A DNA stretch of 53,694 bases from Lacipirellula limnantheis (GTDB lineage Bacteria; Planctomycetota; Planctomycetia; Pirellulales; Lacipirellulaceae): assembly GCF_007746075.1 (NCBI RefSeq), contig NZ_CP036340.1, forward strand, positions 1 to 53,694, written 5' to 3'. Each line of letters starts with the position of its first letter. Within the stretch, counting starts at the first letter, position 1. The translations under genes and the position numbers were made by a program. The notes beneath the pieces are model-generated. The model ran no database searches and was not told where the DNA came from. It saw only the letters and a list, made by a program, of their open reading frames with translations. Shown in pieces: positions 6,683-14,876 of this stretch.

Positions 6683-9596
6683 GTTCCTCCTTGTTGATGG
6701 TTAAAAGTCTTGTGCGAACTCCAGTCTCGCGAAACGCGTCGCGTCCCTGAAAGGCATCTGCGGGCAGCTGTTCGCTGTCGCTGTCCAGCGCTTCCAGCCA
6801 CTGGCGAAACTCGGACGCTTTCTTGTCGCTGCGGAAAAAAGGCCCTTCGCACACCACGGATACTAGGCGTCCTCCGGGACGAAGAAGTGAGTAGGCGTGC
6901 CGAACGTGGTCGATGTCTTGCCCGTTCTCAAAGGGGGGATTCATCACGATGCGGTCATAGCTTCCGGCATGTTCCAAAAAGTCTGAGAACTCCACCGCGT
7001 GGCCTTTGGCAGAAAGCACGTCTTCCATCGTCCAGTTGCGTTCGATAGCGACCAGCTCGATGTCTGGGCATTCTTCTTTGAGGGCGTCCAAGATGTCACC
7101 TTTGCCGCATGAGGGTTCAAGCACTTTGTGTTGAGCCTCGATGTCGGCAAGTTCTAGCATCCGGTCAATCACGGGGCGAGGCGTTGGATAGAAACCTGGC
7201 AGGTCTTTGCCGATGAGCTCGCGTTCGGCAATCTGTACCGGGTCGTCGCCGCGTCGCTCGGCTCTGTGCTCCAGGTATTCCCGCAAGGCGGCACGAAGTT
7301 CAGGGAGACTGGTGATGTTCGCCCGAACGAGTCGCTTGTAGTTCTCACTCGCTCCAGCAATTCGCTCGACGTCGATGCCTTGGGCTTTGGCCCGGTCGAC
7401 AAAGTCAAAGAGTGCGTTGAGCTCGTACTCACGCGAGAACTCGACGTAGTCAGCTGATTTTTCGCTAAGGTATCTTTTGAGCGTCTCGGCAGATTTTTTC
7501 ACGCCGCTGGTATTGCGGCCGCGAGCGATAGCGTCTTCAAGATTCCTGCGATAAAGCGTGGGGTAGGGAAACTCGACAAAGCGAACCGTGGCCAGTGAGA
7601 TGGGTTCCTCCTCGATGCGGTCTTGTCGTCGACCGTGGCCGTAGGTTGACTCCTTGTCTTGCTGCTTGACGGCTCGGATGCGTTTCCATTTGGCAAGACT
7701 GAGCACCGTGTCGAGTGTTTGAAGCTGCGTTCTGTGGCGGATGCCATCGAGATACTTGGCTTCACCGCGAGAGAGAGCTTCGGCGAGGGAGTGAATCGTG
7801 CGGCTCATCGCCTGGTCGGCGTATGCTTGACCACGGACGCCAGCTTGGATGTCGGCTCGACGAGCTGTGTTTTGCAGTGAGTCGTTGCTTCGTTCGATGG
7901 TCTCCTCGGCTCGCTCCATCAAATTCGTGGCAAGCTCATGCAGGGATTCTGCGGCCGAAAGTTCTTGGCGTTCCTTTCTTGCTTCAAGCACATCGGAGCG
8001 GTCGACGTCGCCGGCGAGGAGCTCGCAAAACCTGTCGGCTTGGTCCTTTTCCAGAAACTGAAAACCAGCGTCGGATTTCTTGAAACTTGAGTACCAGCCG
8101 CCCAGTTGTTTGGCTTTGCGGTTGAGTTCATTGAAGGCCTCGCGTTCAACACGCGACTCAAGCTGCACGATGTAGAGCGGGCAAAGTCGCTTGTCGTGAT
8201 AGCCTTCTTTTCTGACAAACGAGAGCGATTGCAATTCGTCTGCTTGGAACCGCTGGACGGTGCTGGTTGCGGTTTGCTGTGCTCGCAAGTCACGTTGCAG
8301 GTCAGCTCGCAGAGCGTCGTAGCGACTCAGCTGCTCGTCAGTGAGTCCGTCTTCGCCCTTGGTCTCGATGACCAAGCGAAAGTCCGCCAGGTTCTGCGGG
8401 TCGGCCAGAGCGGCTTCCTTGGCAAGCGATTCTTCCTGCTTCTTTTCAAAGTGGCGGTAGTATTCTCCTGCGGTGAGAGCTTCGACTTTCTTCTTCAGGG
8501 CTGACTCGTAGGTCTCCCCCGAGAACGGCGAGTAGGAGACGCTATTGTCGAGCACGAAGTAGTTGAGCATGCCGCGGACGATGCTCGCGGCGCTCTTCTC
8601 CTTGGTTTGTCCGCTGCGGACATAGCCTCGCATCCGTCCTGCCAATACGGTCAGTTCCTTCGCCTTGAAGCGAGCGATGAGCTCGGCCTTCACGCTGTCT
8701 TGTGAATCCCAAAGCCTTTGGAACTCGGCCTGGTACGTTTCGAAGGGAACTGGTCCTTTGGAGAACTCGGCGTGGAACTTTTTGAAATCATCGAACGTGT
8801 AGAGCGTCAACGCCGGAGCGGGGGCTGCGGCTGGGAGGGCGGAAAAGCGGGGCTCGCCCCAACTCGGCTCGATGACGTTGATTGTTTTGGCATCGCGGAG
8901 TTCGCGAAGCACTTTGTGAACGGGGTTGTCGAGCGGGTGCTCCGGGTCGTAGTACGGAGCACCAAACTCGTGGCGGAGGTCTCCGGTGGTGAATTCTTTT
9001 CCAGGGCGGGCGTTCAGGAACTCGAGAACCTGCTCGGGATTTACGCCGGCGACCGGAACTCGGTCTGCTTCAGTTTGCCCTGTTCCATTGGCATGATTGA
9101 CCGCTGCGAGGACTTTTGAGAGCGGTTGACCATGGCGGGGTCGTTCTGCCTTGGGCTCTGCGGCCGGGTAGATGCGGCCGACATGAAACCAGCCTCCTTT
9201 TTCCAGCGTCTGGTCCCAAGCCACCCGCACTTCCTGCCGGGCGTGGCTGATGCCGATAACCTCACCGACGTGAAAGTTACCGTGCGACATGTACGCTTCA
9301 ACGGTGTCACCTCGTGTGATGACGAAGCGATGGGCTGGGCCGTCGATGTCATCGACAATCCGGTCAACGGTGATGGTGTCGTGGTCGTGCAGCAGATTGG
9401 CATCGGGCCAGCGATAATGGTTCTCCTCGGCGTAGACGATCTGCCTGTCGGGCCGAAGCAGCGGCGAAGCCTTTTTTTCTTGGTTAGCCGGCGGCGGCTC
9501 GGAAGTCTTTTCGGCGATGTGCTGGACTTCAGCACTGGGCGGGGCGTCAAAGTCGAGAGTTTTTTGGCGGTCGTACAGCATATGTTTTCTCTTCAT
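6675..9596 (-). CDS. Large fusion protein with C-terminal adenine-type DNA methyltransferase
   Basis: A 973-aa protein starting MKRKHML, with AAGGAG six bases before the ATG. The last 200 residues form a class I SAM-dependent methyltransferase: a PGFYPTPRPV entry, the SAM motif VLEPSCGKGDIL at about 823-834, and the N6-adenine motif NPPF near 880. The first 620 residues include a segment of beta strands (IVDDIDGPAHRFVITRGDTV), which may be a clamp, and a winged-helix-like region near residue 200. Residues 620-700 are predicted helical. The long N-terminus is not a known restriction-enzyme arrangement that I recognise. It may protect plasmid DNA from host restriction during transfer. No nuclease partner gene is adjacent. 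Confidence 0.78.
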   Translation of the reverse strand: MKRKHMLYDRQKTLDFDAPPSAEVQHIAEKTSEPPPANQEKKASPLLRPDRQIVYAEENHYRWPDANLLHDHDTITVDRIVDDIDGPAHRFVITRGDTVEAYMSHGNFHVGEVIGISHARQEVRVAWDQTLEKGGWFHVGRIYPAAEPKAERPRHGQPLSKVLAAVNHANGTGQTEADRVPVAGVNPEQVLEFLNARPGKEFTTGDLRHEFGAPYYDPEHPLDNPVHKVLRELRDAKTINVIEPSWGEPRFSALPAAAPAPALTLYTFDDFKKFHAEFSKGPVPFETYQAEFQRLWDSQDSVKAELIARFKAKELTVLAGRMRGYVRSGQTKEKSAASIVRGMLNYFVLDNSVSYSPFSGETYESALKKKVEALTAGEYYRHFEKKQEESLAKEAALADPQNLADFRLVIETKGEDGLTDEQLSRYDALRADLQRDLRAQQTATSTVQRFQADELQSLSFVRKEGYHDKRLCPLYIVQLESRVEREAFNELNRKAKQLGGWYSSFKKSDAGFQFLEKDQADRFCELLAGDVDRSDVLEARKERQELSAAESLHELATNLMERAEETIERSNDSLQNTARRADIQAGVRGQAYADQAMSRTIHSLAEALSRGEAKYLDGIRHRTQLQTLDTVLSLAKWKRIRAVKQQDKESTYGHGRRQDRIEEEPISLATVRFVEFPYPTLYRRNLEDAIARGRNTSGVKKSAETLKRYLSEKSADYVEFSREYELNALFDFVDRAKAQGIDVERIAGASENYKRLVRANITSLPELRAALREYLEHRAERRGDDPVQIAERELIGKDLPGFYPTPRPVIDRMLELADIEAQHKVLEPSCGKGDILDALKEECPDIELVAIERNWTMEDVLSAKGHAVEFSDFLEHAGSYDRIVMNPPFENGQDIDHVRHAYSLLRPGGRLVSVVCEGPFFRSDKKASEFRQWLEALDSDSEQLPADAFQGRDAFRETGVRTRLLTINKEEHA

Positions 9597-9770
9597 AAGG
9601 TTCTCCTTGCAAAATGGGGTCATGAAATCGGACCCGTTTTGCAGGGAGAACAAAGTGAACAGGGCGAGTTTACTACGAAGCAAATCGCTACTCAAATTGT
9701 TCAGGAGATGGCAGGGCAACGCACCGGGAGCTAAGCGGAGTGCGAAGTCTCCGGCCGAAGCGACAAGCGG

Positions 9771-10109
9771 TTATGATTTGGATGGGAGGGACGCGACTGA
9801 CGTGAAGTATTCGATGTGGTCAGGAGCTGCGGAGTCGCGTTTGCGGACGATGGTGCTGACTTCGACCGAATCGTGCAGGAGCTGATAGACGACGATGAAT
9901 CGCGTTAGCTCCAGAAGGTACGCTGATTCCTCAGAGCACGCCGAAATAGGAATTGCCTGGCTATGGCTGGTGGCGATACCTTCGCTGAGTTCAGCGAGCA
10001 GTTCCTGTCGGTACGTGCCGAAGCCTTCAAGAAAGTGCTCGAAGCTCTCATCGGAGCCTTGCGGCGTTTCAAACCGTCTGCCGGCGATGTCTGGATGTAT
10101 TGTTTTCAT
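9771..10109 (-). CDS. Hypothetical small protein
   Basis: A 112-aa protein beginning MKTIHPDIAGRRF, with CGGAGG five bases before the ATG. It is acidic and helical, with a hydrophobic helix (YLLELTRFIVVYQLL) too polar at its edges for a certain membrane span. I do not recognise a family. Its 5' region contains an inverted repeat (AAAAGTTT...AAACTTTT, 10129-10158) and, further upstream, copy B of the 23-nt shared element. Confidence 0.6.
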   Translation of the reverse strand: MKTIHPDIAGRRFETPQGSDESFEHFLEGFGTYRQELLAELSEGIATSHSQAIPISACSEESAYLLELTRFIVVYQLLHDSVEVSTIVRKRDSAAPDHIEYFTSVASLPSKS

Positions 10110-10216
10110 GTTTCCTCCGTTGGTTAAAAGTTTTCAGGGGTGGTCCCAAACTTTTACCTACGGAGGATGGGAAGCCTTGCCTGGCCACAAGACGGGGCAG
10201 GCTTGCCTGCAAGGGG

Positions 10217-10239
10217 AATGACAGGCTACGCCTGGCGTG
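10217..10239. promoter_or_regulatory. Shared 23-nt element, copy B
   Basis: Same element as at 2996-3018, with arms AATGACAGGC and GCCTGGCGTG around three variable bases. It is 107 bases upstream of the start of the 112-aa minus-strand gene and also precedes the structured RNA on the plus strand, so it could act on either. Confidence 0.5.
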
Positions 10240-10349
10240 AGCCTTGAAAGACAAGACTACCCGGTGGCCAGAGCGACGAGCGAAGGCATGAAAACTATTC
10301 AGCCGGCACGAAGGCGACTGGTGTTTAAGCTACCAAGCTCAAACAGTAT

Positions 10350-10379
10350 TTGATTTTTGCCGCCACGGCGTGGTATACG
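10350..10379 (+). promoter_or_regulatory. Possible promoter of the large structured RNA
   Basis: TTGATT at 10350-10355 and TATACG at 10374-10379 are separated by 18 bases, a moderate sigma-70-like match. Transcription would start near 10385, just before the first strong helices. Weak evidence on its own. Confidence 0.3.
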
Positions 10380-10384
10380 AGCGG

Positions 10385-11881
10385 GTAGAGCGGCTTAAGG
10401 ATACGCCGTTCGACTGTTGGTGCTCGTTAATGCTTATCATCAGTATCCGTCTGGGAAACACACCCGGTAAACTGGTTACCAGCCAGCTAAGGGACGACGG
10501 GGTTAACCACCCGTCTATGTGTTTCGCCGGTAGCGCTGACTACATCGAGAGGTGTTCGGTCAGTGCGAAGGAGGCTTCGTTGAGTAATCTCAAAAAACGC
10601 TCCCTGCCTTTGTATGGCAGAGAAGACGCTTTGAACTAATCCAACGATTCTATCCTATGGTTCTGTTTCTTTTCTCGTCGCGCGAGGCGGGGCGATACGG
10701 ACACACTTGCGAAGGTGTTCTTTTGCAAGCCGTCAATGTCAAAGTGGTGAGGCAGCCTTGGGCTGCGTAATCCATACGCGGGGTTCGCTTCCTCTAGTTA
10801 GGGGCGTTCAACGTTGTCGGTCGTGGGGAGCCAGGTGCTTGGTGACAAGCCCTGTCGCAGCGTGACTGCTGCGAGTACCGGGGTAAGACCTCGGATGCGA
10901 ATAGCTCAACCACAAGAAAGGCCCGTGAGGGCTTGACCGTAAGTTTGTCGAGAGTCGATTGCCGAAGATGCGTTCGGGCTGCCATAGCGGACCGGACGTG
11001 GGAACAAGCGGATGATTCATCGGTAGGGGGAGCTTCTAGACTCGTACCCCGGAAATCGGATGACGCAAGTCGTCTGGAAAGTAGGACAGCCGGGAGGCTG
11101 CACCTAGAATCATATCGCCATGAGGGTCACACCTCTCACCCGCGAGACTCGACAAGCAAAGACATTGGCTAACGTAGGAATCTCTGCTGAGGCCGCCCTG
11201 GTAAGGCGGTGCCGCGGCTAGTCGCCGCGGTGTTTCAAATTCAGCAGAGAGGGAGCGTGGGTCAAGTAGAAGTCGCCAACGCTTTGCACGGGAGTGCAAA
11301 GGGAAGGCGAGCGGTGACAGAGGGGAAGCCCTCTGACGGTGACGGGAGAGGAACTCCTGTCATTGGTGCGGCAAGGCAGTCGCAACCCGTGCTCGTCGGG
11401 CTGGTAACCCGACATCGAAGAGCCGACGAAAGACCTGACTGGCATTGTTGCCAGACGGTTGACTGACGCGCGCGGTCCTCCCCAAAAGGGGAGGTCCGCA
11501 GCCGTGTTTCTTGGATGAGAGCTAAGTGGAAAATCGAGTTCTCCCTGGCGGGAGAAGTCCATTTTCAGCGAACAAACGGTGAACAGTCGGCGTGTGCTCT
11601 GCACACGACGGGTTTTCATCGGAGGATTGGCAGTCGTGGTTAGCATGAACATCTGGGGGCTGCTGCTAAGAGTTTAGCAGCAGCCATGCCAAGAGATGAG
11701 GCTGCTACGCTGCGTGTAAGGTTGGCAAAAACAAGGATGGGTTTTCCATGGAGGTTTTGCCAAGCTTCGGCCCAAGCAGAGCCAATTGCAAGGATTGCAA
11801 GGGGCTTCAGTGTTTGGGTCGGAATGGATTGAAAGGTTCGCATCACGGGGAGCAACAATGGATTTGTTGCTCCCTCTTTTT
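10385..11881 (+). ncRNA. Candidate large structured non-coding RNA (about 1.5 kb)
   Basis: No credible protein frame spans this stretch, yet stable hairpins follow one another throughout. Examples: a 7-bp stem 10456-10462/10518-10524 enclosing two hairpins; 10703-10718 (GCGA loop); 10752-10766; 10837-10850 (GTGA loop); 10878-10894; 10921-10932 (GTGA loop); 11059-11074 (GCAA loop); 11087-11100 (GGGA loop); a three-way junction closed by a perfect 10-bp stem 11181-11190/11241-11250; 11282-11301 (8 bp, GGGA loop); 11318-11335; 11395-11413; 11439-11454; 11472-11499; 11539-11556; 11591-11607; a 12-bp stem 11658-11685. At least six loops are GNRA tetraloops, as in large RNAs with tertiary contacts. 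It ends in an intrinsic terminator. I find no reverse transcriptase, no group II domain V and no group I core. Ends are approximate. Confidence 0.7.
11848..11881 (+). terminator. Intrinsic terminator between the structured RNA and the 232-aa gene
   Basis: GGGAGCAACAA pairs perfectly with TTGTTGCTCCC (11 bp, 5-nt loop), followed by TCTTTTT. It would end most transcripts 45 bases before the 232-aa reading frame, leaving that gene to read-through, anti-termination or its own promoter. Confidence 0.85.
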
Positions 11882-11925
11882 CACAGCGGCTTGTGGTGTG
11901 AGTCGCGGCGAAAAGGAGACGTGGT

Positions 11926-12624
11926 ATGAGAAGAGGAGAGTACAAGTACGAGACGACAAGCGTGACGGGATTCGTGCAACGCATCGCGACCTGCCTGCTG
12001 CGGCACGGGTACGTGCACTATGTGCAAGGGGAAGTGAAGGAAGGAAAGGACCCTCGCTCCCTCGACGCCAAGCTGCTGACCAAGTACGAGGTGGTGCAGA
12101 ACGAGCATCGGCGAGCACGACGCAAGGAGCGGGGGCTGGCGAACTTGCAGTACCTCCGGTTCGAGCGGACCTGGGTGCTGCTGGCGACCGAAGGTTCGCA
12201 TCCGATGAAGAGCGAAGAGAGAAATCAACTCAAAGACATTCGCGAGTCGCCGATTCAAATTGCCGGCTACTCCATCTACTTGAAGCAAGGCGACTGGAAG
12301 AAGAAGCGGACCAAGGAAGAACCGTTGGTGCGGGACGACAAGTGGCACGCTCGGGTGCTCATCTCACGCGAGCGGTACAAGGAGCTGCGGGCGTACTTTC
12401 TGGAGATAGCGACGAAGCGTCCCGTCGAAGCGTTGTCGGCTGAAATCTACCATCTGCCTTTTGAGTGCTACAAGCCGGTCTGGCGGCAACTTCGCAAACT
12501 CATTCGGGTCATCAACAAGAAGCGGAAGGCGGCGGGAATGTCGCCGGTGCCGATGTCCGCCATCCGCTGGCGGCGAACCATCGTCAAGGCGTTCGAGCCG
12601 CTCGAAATGGACGATGCGGCCTAG
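11926..12624 (+). CDS. Basic 232-aa protein linked to the structured RNA
   Basis: AAGGAG lies seven bases before the ATG. The protein is rich in lysine and arginine and has no membrane segment. Notable blocks are TGFVQRIATCLLRHGYVHYV near the start, DAKLLTKYEVV, the very basic EHRRARRKERG followed by LANLQYLRFERTWVLLAT (about residues 65-90), IQIAGYSIYLKQGDWKKK (about 108-125), and a C-terminal arginine-rich part ending IRWRRTIVKAFEPL. I recall similar uncharacterised proteins in planctomycetes. Basic composition and position after the large RNA suggest an RNA-binding or RNA-mobilising role; this is inference. A decayed second copy lies at 17624-18163, so the gene has been duplicated or has moved. 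Confidence 0.8.
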   Translation: MRRGEYKYETTSVTGFVQRIATCLLRHGYVHYVQGEVKEGKDPRSLDAKLLTKYEVVQNEHRRARRKERGLANLQYLRFERTWVLLATEGSHPMKSEERNQLKDIRESPIQIAGYSIYLKQGDWKKKRTKEEPLVRDDKWHARVLISRERYKELRAYFLEIATKRPVEALSAEIYHLPFECYKPVWRQLRKLIRVINKKRKAAGMSPVPMSAIRWRRTIVKAFEPLEMDDAA

Positions 12625-12819
12625 CGGACTATCCCTCGAAGGGGGACTCGCCGCAGCCGGGGCATGATAGTCGCCGCTGTTGGGTGAGGTACTCTCTGCG
12701 ATACTTCGCTTGCAGTTCGGCGTCGGCCAATTGAGCGGCGTCGCTTGGCAAGTCAGTGGTGCTTGGTGGGGGCTCGCCGGCCGCGTCGCGGCTAGGCTCT
12801 GCCCCTGGGTACTCCAAGC

Positions 12820-13134
12820 TCACGCAGCTAAGGCCTCGGCTTGTCCGGCTTGGTCTCTGGCTTCTGCGTCCGTGATCCACTTCGTTGCCTGGCCAATCAC
12901 GTTGATCAGCTGAGCTTCGTTTCTGCTGAAGTAGTTCTGCGAGTAACCAGTCTTGCCGGCCTGGTTCTTCCAACTGCGGCTAATACTGTACTCGTAGTAG
13001 GGAAAGCCCGTCGTGGACTCGCGTCGCCAAATCATCGCTGCGATTCCTCCGTCACGGATTACGTGCTCCGGACCGTTCTTGGCTCCTTCGCTCTTTTCTT
13101 TCCTCTTCGGCTCAGTTTTTGTTTCGATAGTCAT
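12820..13134 (-). CDS. Small protein of an SRSYK-type family (copy 3 of 3)
   Basis: A 104-aa protein with a lysine- and glutamate-rich N-terminus, then RDGGIAAMIWRRES, YEYSISRSWKNQAG and a final helix AQLINVIGQATKWI. The pattern matches the proteins at 2606-2866 and 3517-3840. GGAGG lies eight bases before the ATG. It is convergent with the 232-aa gene, and the 3' part of this gene was copied together with that gene into the decayed duplicate at 17982-18163. Possible single-strand nucleic-acid binding; unproven. Confidence 0.72.
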   Translation of the reverse strand: MTIETKTEPKRKEKSEGAKNGPEHVIRDGGIAAMIWRRESTTGFPYYEYSISRSWKNQAGKTGYSQNYFSRNEAQLINVIGQATKWITDAEARDQAGQAEALAA

Positions 13135-13161
13135 AAAGGTATTCCTCCAAATTTAAGTTGA

Positions 13162-13175
13162 GGCACAATTGTGCC
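13162..13175. promoter_or_regulatory. Perfect 14-bp palindrome upstream of the 104-aa gene
   Basis: GGCACAATTGTGCC is fully self-complementary and lies 28 bases upstream of the ATG at 13134, where an operator would act. It resembles a sigma-54 -24 half-site, but the GG to GC spacing is one base short, so a repressor site is more likely. Confidence 0.4.
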
Positions 13176-13690
13176 AGAATCCTGAAGCTAAGCAAGTTTT
13201 ATATCAGGCTAGCAGCGGGTCCATAGAGAGCCCAAGTCGCAACGGAAATTGTTGCGGCAATCGGGAAGGACGTCTTGACTGTGCGACGGCGGTGGAACGA
13301 GCTCGGCGGCTTACTGACCAGTGGGCGCTGGACCACAGCCGTCGAAACTCCGCCAGCACGCCATGGCATCCGTCTTATCCGAATTAGTCGCACAGGAGTT
13401 GCGCGATTCCGCTAGTTGTGAGGCAGATGATTGCCAGCTCGATTGGTGACGGACTATTCCAGAGATCGCCCTACTGGTTATTGGTGCGCCTTCGTTAACC
13501 GCCGAATGAGTCATGCTAGGGCTCGCATTTGCGAAGCAGCATCGCCTGCCGTATCCGTACAACTGATACGCAGACATCATTAGAAAGGGGCGATCTCAAG
13601 AACGTCTCTTTAGGGCCGTTGCCGACCTAAACTCCTTTTGGTAGGTCGCTGATCAGGCGATAATGACACACTTATTGGAGGGCGACTGCG
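13176..13690. other. Intergenic region, no gene seen
   Basis: About 515 bases between the divergent 104-aa and 85-aa genes. I see no frame with a ribosome binding site and protein-like composition, and no strong hairpin. It marks the left border of the signalling island. Confidence 0.35.
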
Positions 13691-13948
13691 ATGGTCGATT
13701 CCGCAGACTACAGTCAAGCGATGTTCTCGTTTAGCGAGTTCCTATTCTCCTTACGAGGTCAGCACGGCTGCCGATTGCCGGTCTTGGATGAGGCGATGAC
13801 GGCGCGAATTCCCCGCGAAGCCGTCGTGGACCTCTACGTAAGTGAACATCCAAATTTCAAGCAATTCACCGCCGCCCTTGAGGCTTTAATGGAAGAAACA
13901 GTCCTGGTGGACAAAGCGAAGTGGAACAGCAAGCTAGCAGCGATTTAG
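13691..13948 (+). CDS. Hypothetical 85-aa protein
   Basis: GGAGG lies upstream of the ATG (TTGGAGGGCGACTGCGATG). The protein is short, helical and slightly acidic (FSFSEFLFSLRGQHG, then FKQFTAALEALMEETV). I do not recognise a family. It is the first gene of the plus-strand signalling run and ends 50 bases before the PilZ gene, so the two may be co-transcribed. Confidence 0.6.
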   Translation: MVDSADYSQAMFSFSEFLFSLRGQHGCRLPVLDEAMTARIPREAVVDLYVSEHPNFKQFTAALEALMEETVLVDKAKWNSKLAAI

Positions 13949-13998
13949 TCTAGCCAGAGATCGGTCTATTGTCTGAGGTTAGTGAGAGGATCGAATCG

Positions 13999-14589
13999 AT
14001 GACACCCACCACTGGAGATACTTCCGCAATCGAACAATGCGGCAGCTGCCAAGCGCGGCTGGCGTTGCGTCTCCCTTCGCTTCGCGCGCCCGCAAGCCCT
14101 TGGCTTTGTCGAGGGTGCAGCGCTGCGTTCATCGCCGCTCCTCAACTTCGCGACGGTCGTCCATTTATCGCTGGTATTCGCCCTGGCTGCTACTATGACA
14201 TTATTCAAAGCGACCGCCGTCACGTCGGCGAATCTATCGCTACGGGGGATGAGTTAGCTCAACTGAATGAATGTTTCAATACGCTGGTGCGTGAAGGCCC
14301 TGACTCCCGTCAGCACCCCCGCTATTCCCTCGCGAAGAGAGTGCGAGCGTTACCGCTTACTGACGATTTAAGGGTCGTTGGGCAGCCATTCAATGCCCTC
14401 ACCGTCAATGTGAGCACAGGCGGCATAGCGATCCTTCAAGCTTGCGCCCCAAGTCACTCGTATCTGGCAATTGACTTTTCCGACACTGCCGCCATGCTGC
14501 CTCCCGTGTTGCTGAAGCAACTCCGCGTTAGATCAATTGGTCCCGCCTACGAGGTCGCCGGAGAATTCGTGAGTCGCATTGAGACTTAG
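13999..14589 (+). CDS. PilZ-domain protein with N-terminal zinc-ribbon-like motif
   Basis: A 196-aa protein. Two CxxC pairs near residues 14-17 and 36-39 suggest a zinc ribbon. The second half is a PilZ domain, which binds cyclic di-GMP: RQHPRYSL supplies the R-x-x-x-R motif near residue 104 and NVSTGG near residue 136 supplies the D/N-x-S-x-x-G motif. It would read out the c-di-GMP made by the diguanylate cyclases in the same island. The ATG at 13999 is preferred (GAGAGG about nine bases upstream); a TTG at 13969 would add ten residues. Confidence 0.78.
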   Translation: MTPTTGDTSAIEQCGSCQARLALRLPSLRAPASPWLCRGCSAAFIAAPQLRDGRPFIAGIRPGCYYDIIQSDRRHVGESIATGDELAQLNECFNTLVREGPDSRQHPRYSLAKRVRALPLTDDLRVVGQPFNALTVNVSTGGIAILQACAPSHSYLAIDFSDTAAMLPPVLLKQLRVRSIGPAYEVAGEFVSRIET

Positions 14590-14876
14590 CTTGCAAACGC
14601 GAGAGCATAGGCTCTCTGTGACCAGCCAGGTCCATGTCCTCGACCCAGGATGGGTGCGCATTACCACGCCTGGGGTCAATTGCAGATGTGGTTGTCGACG
14701 GGATGCGGCTGCACGATTTGCGGCCAACCTCGGTTGCGATCCTGATTTACCCGAGTTGAAGCAATCTCGGGTTGTTGATTTGACAATCGCCGCTGCAGAC
14801 TTATGGTTTGCCGTAGAGAATCGGATTCGTTTCGAATCGCTTAGCGTTTACAACTTATTCCCACTCTCGAATAAAC

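Noticed and set aside
11421..11462. AGCCG...CGGTT pairing that resembles group II intron domain V
   Set aside because: The element is 40 bases, not about 34, the inner part folds as a separate CTGGCA/TGCCAG hairpin, and no reverse transcriptase or boundary consensus is present.
10370..11466. Several 60-140 codon open frames within the structured RNA
   Set aside because: They lack ribosome binding sites, have low-complexity arginine/serine-rich composition and run through many perfect hairpins on both strands.
13158..13176. Sigma-54 promoter (TGGCAC...GC) upstream of the 104-aa gene
   Set aside because: The distance between GG and GC is one base too short for sigma-54; the sequence is better explained as a palindrome.
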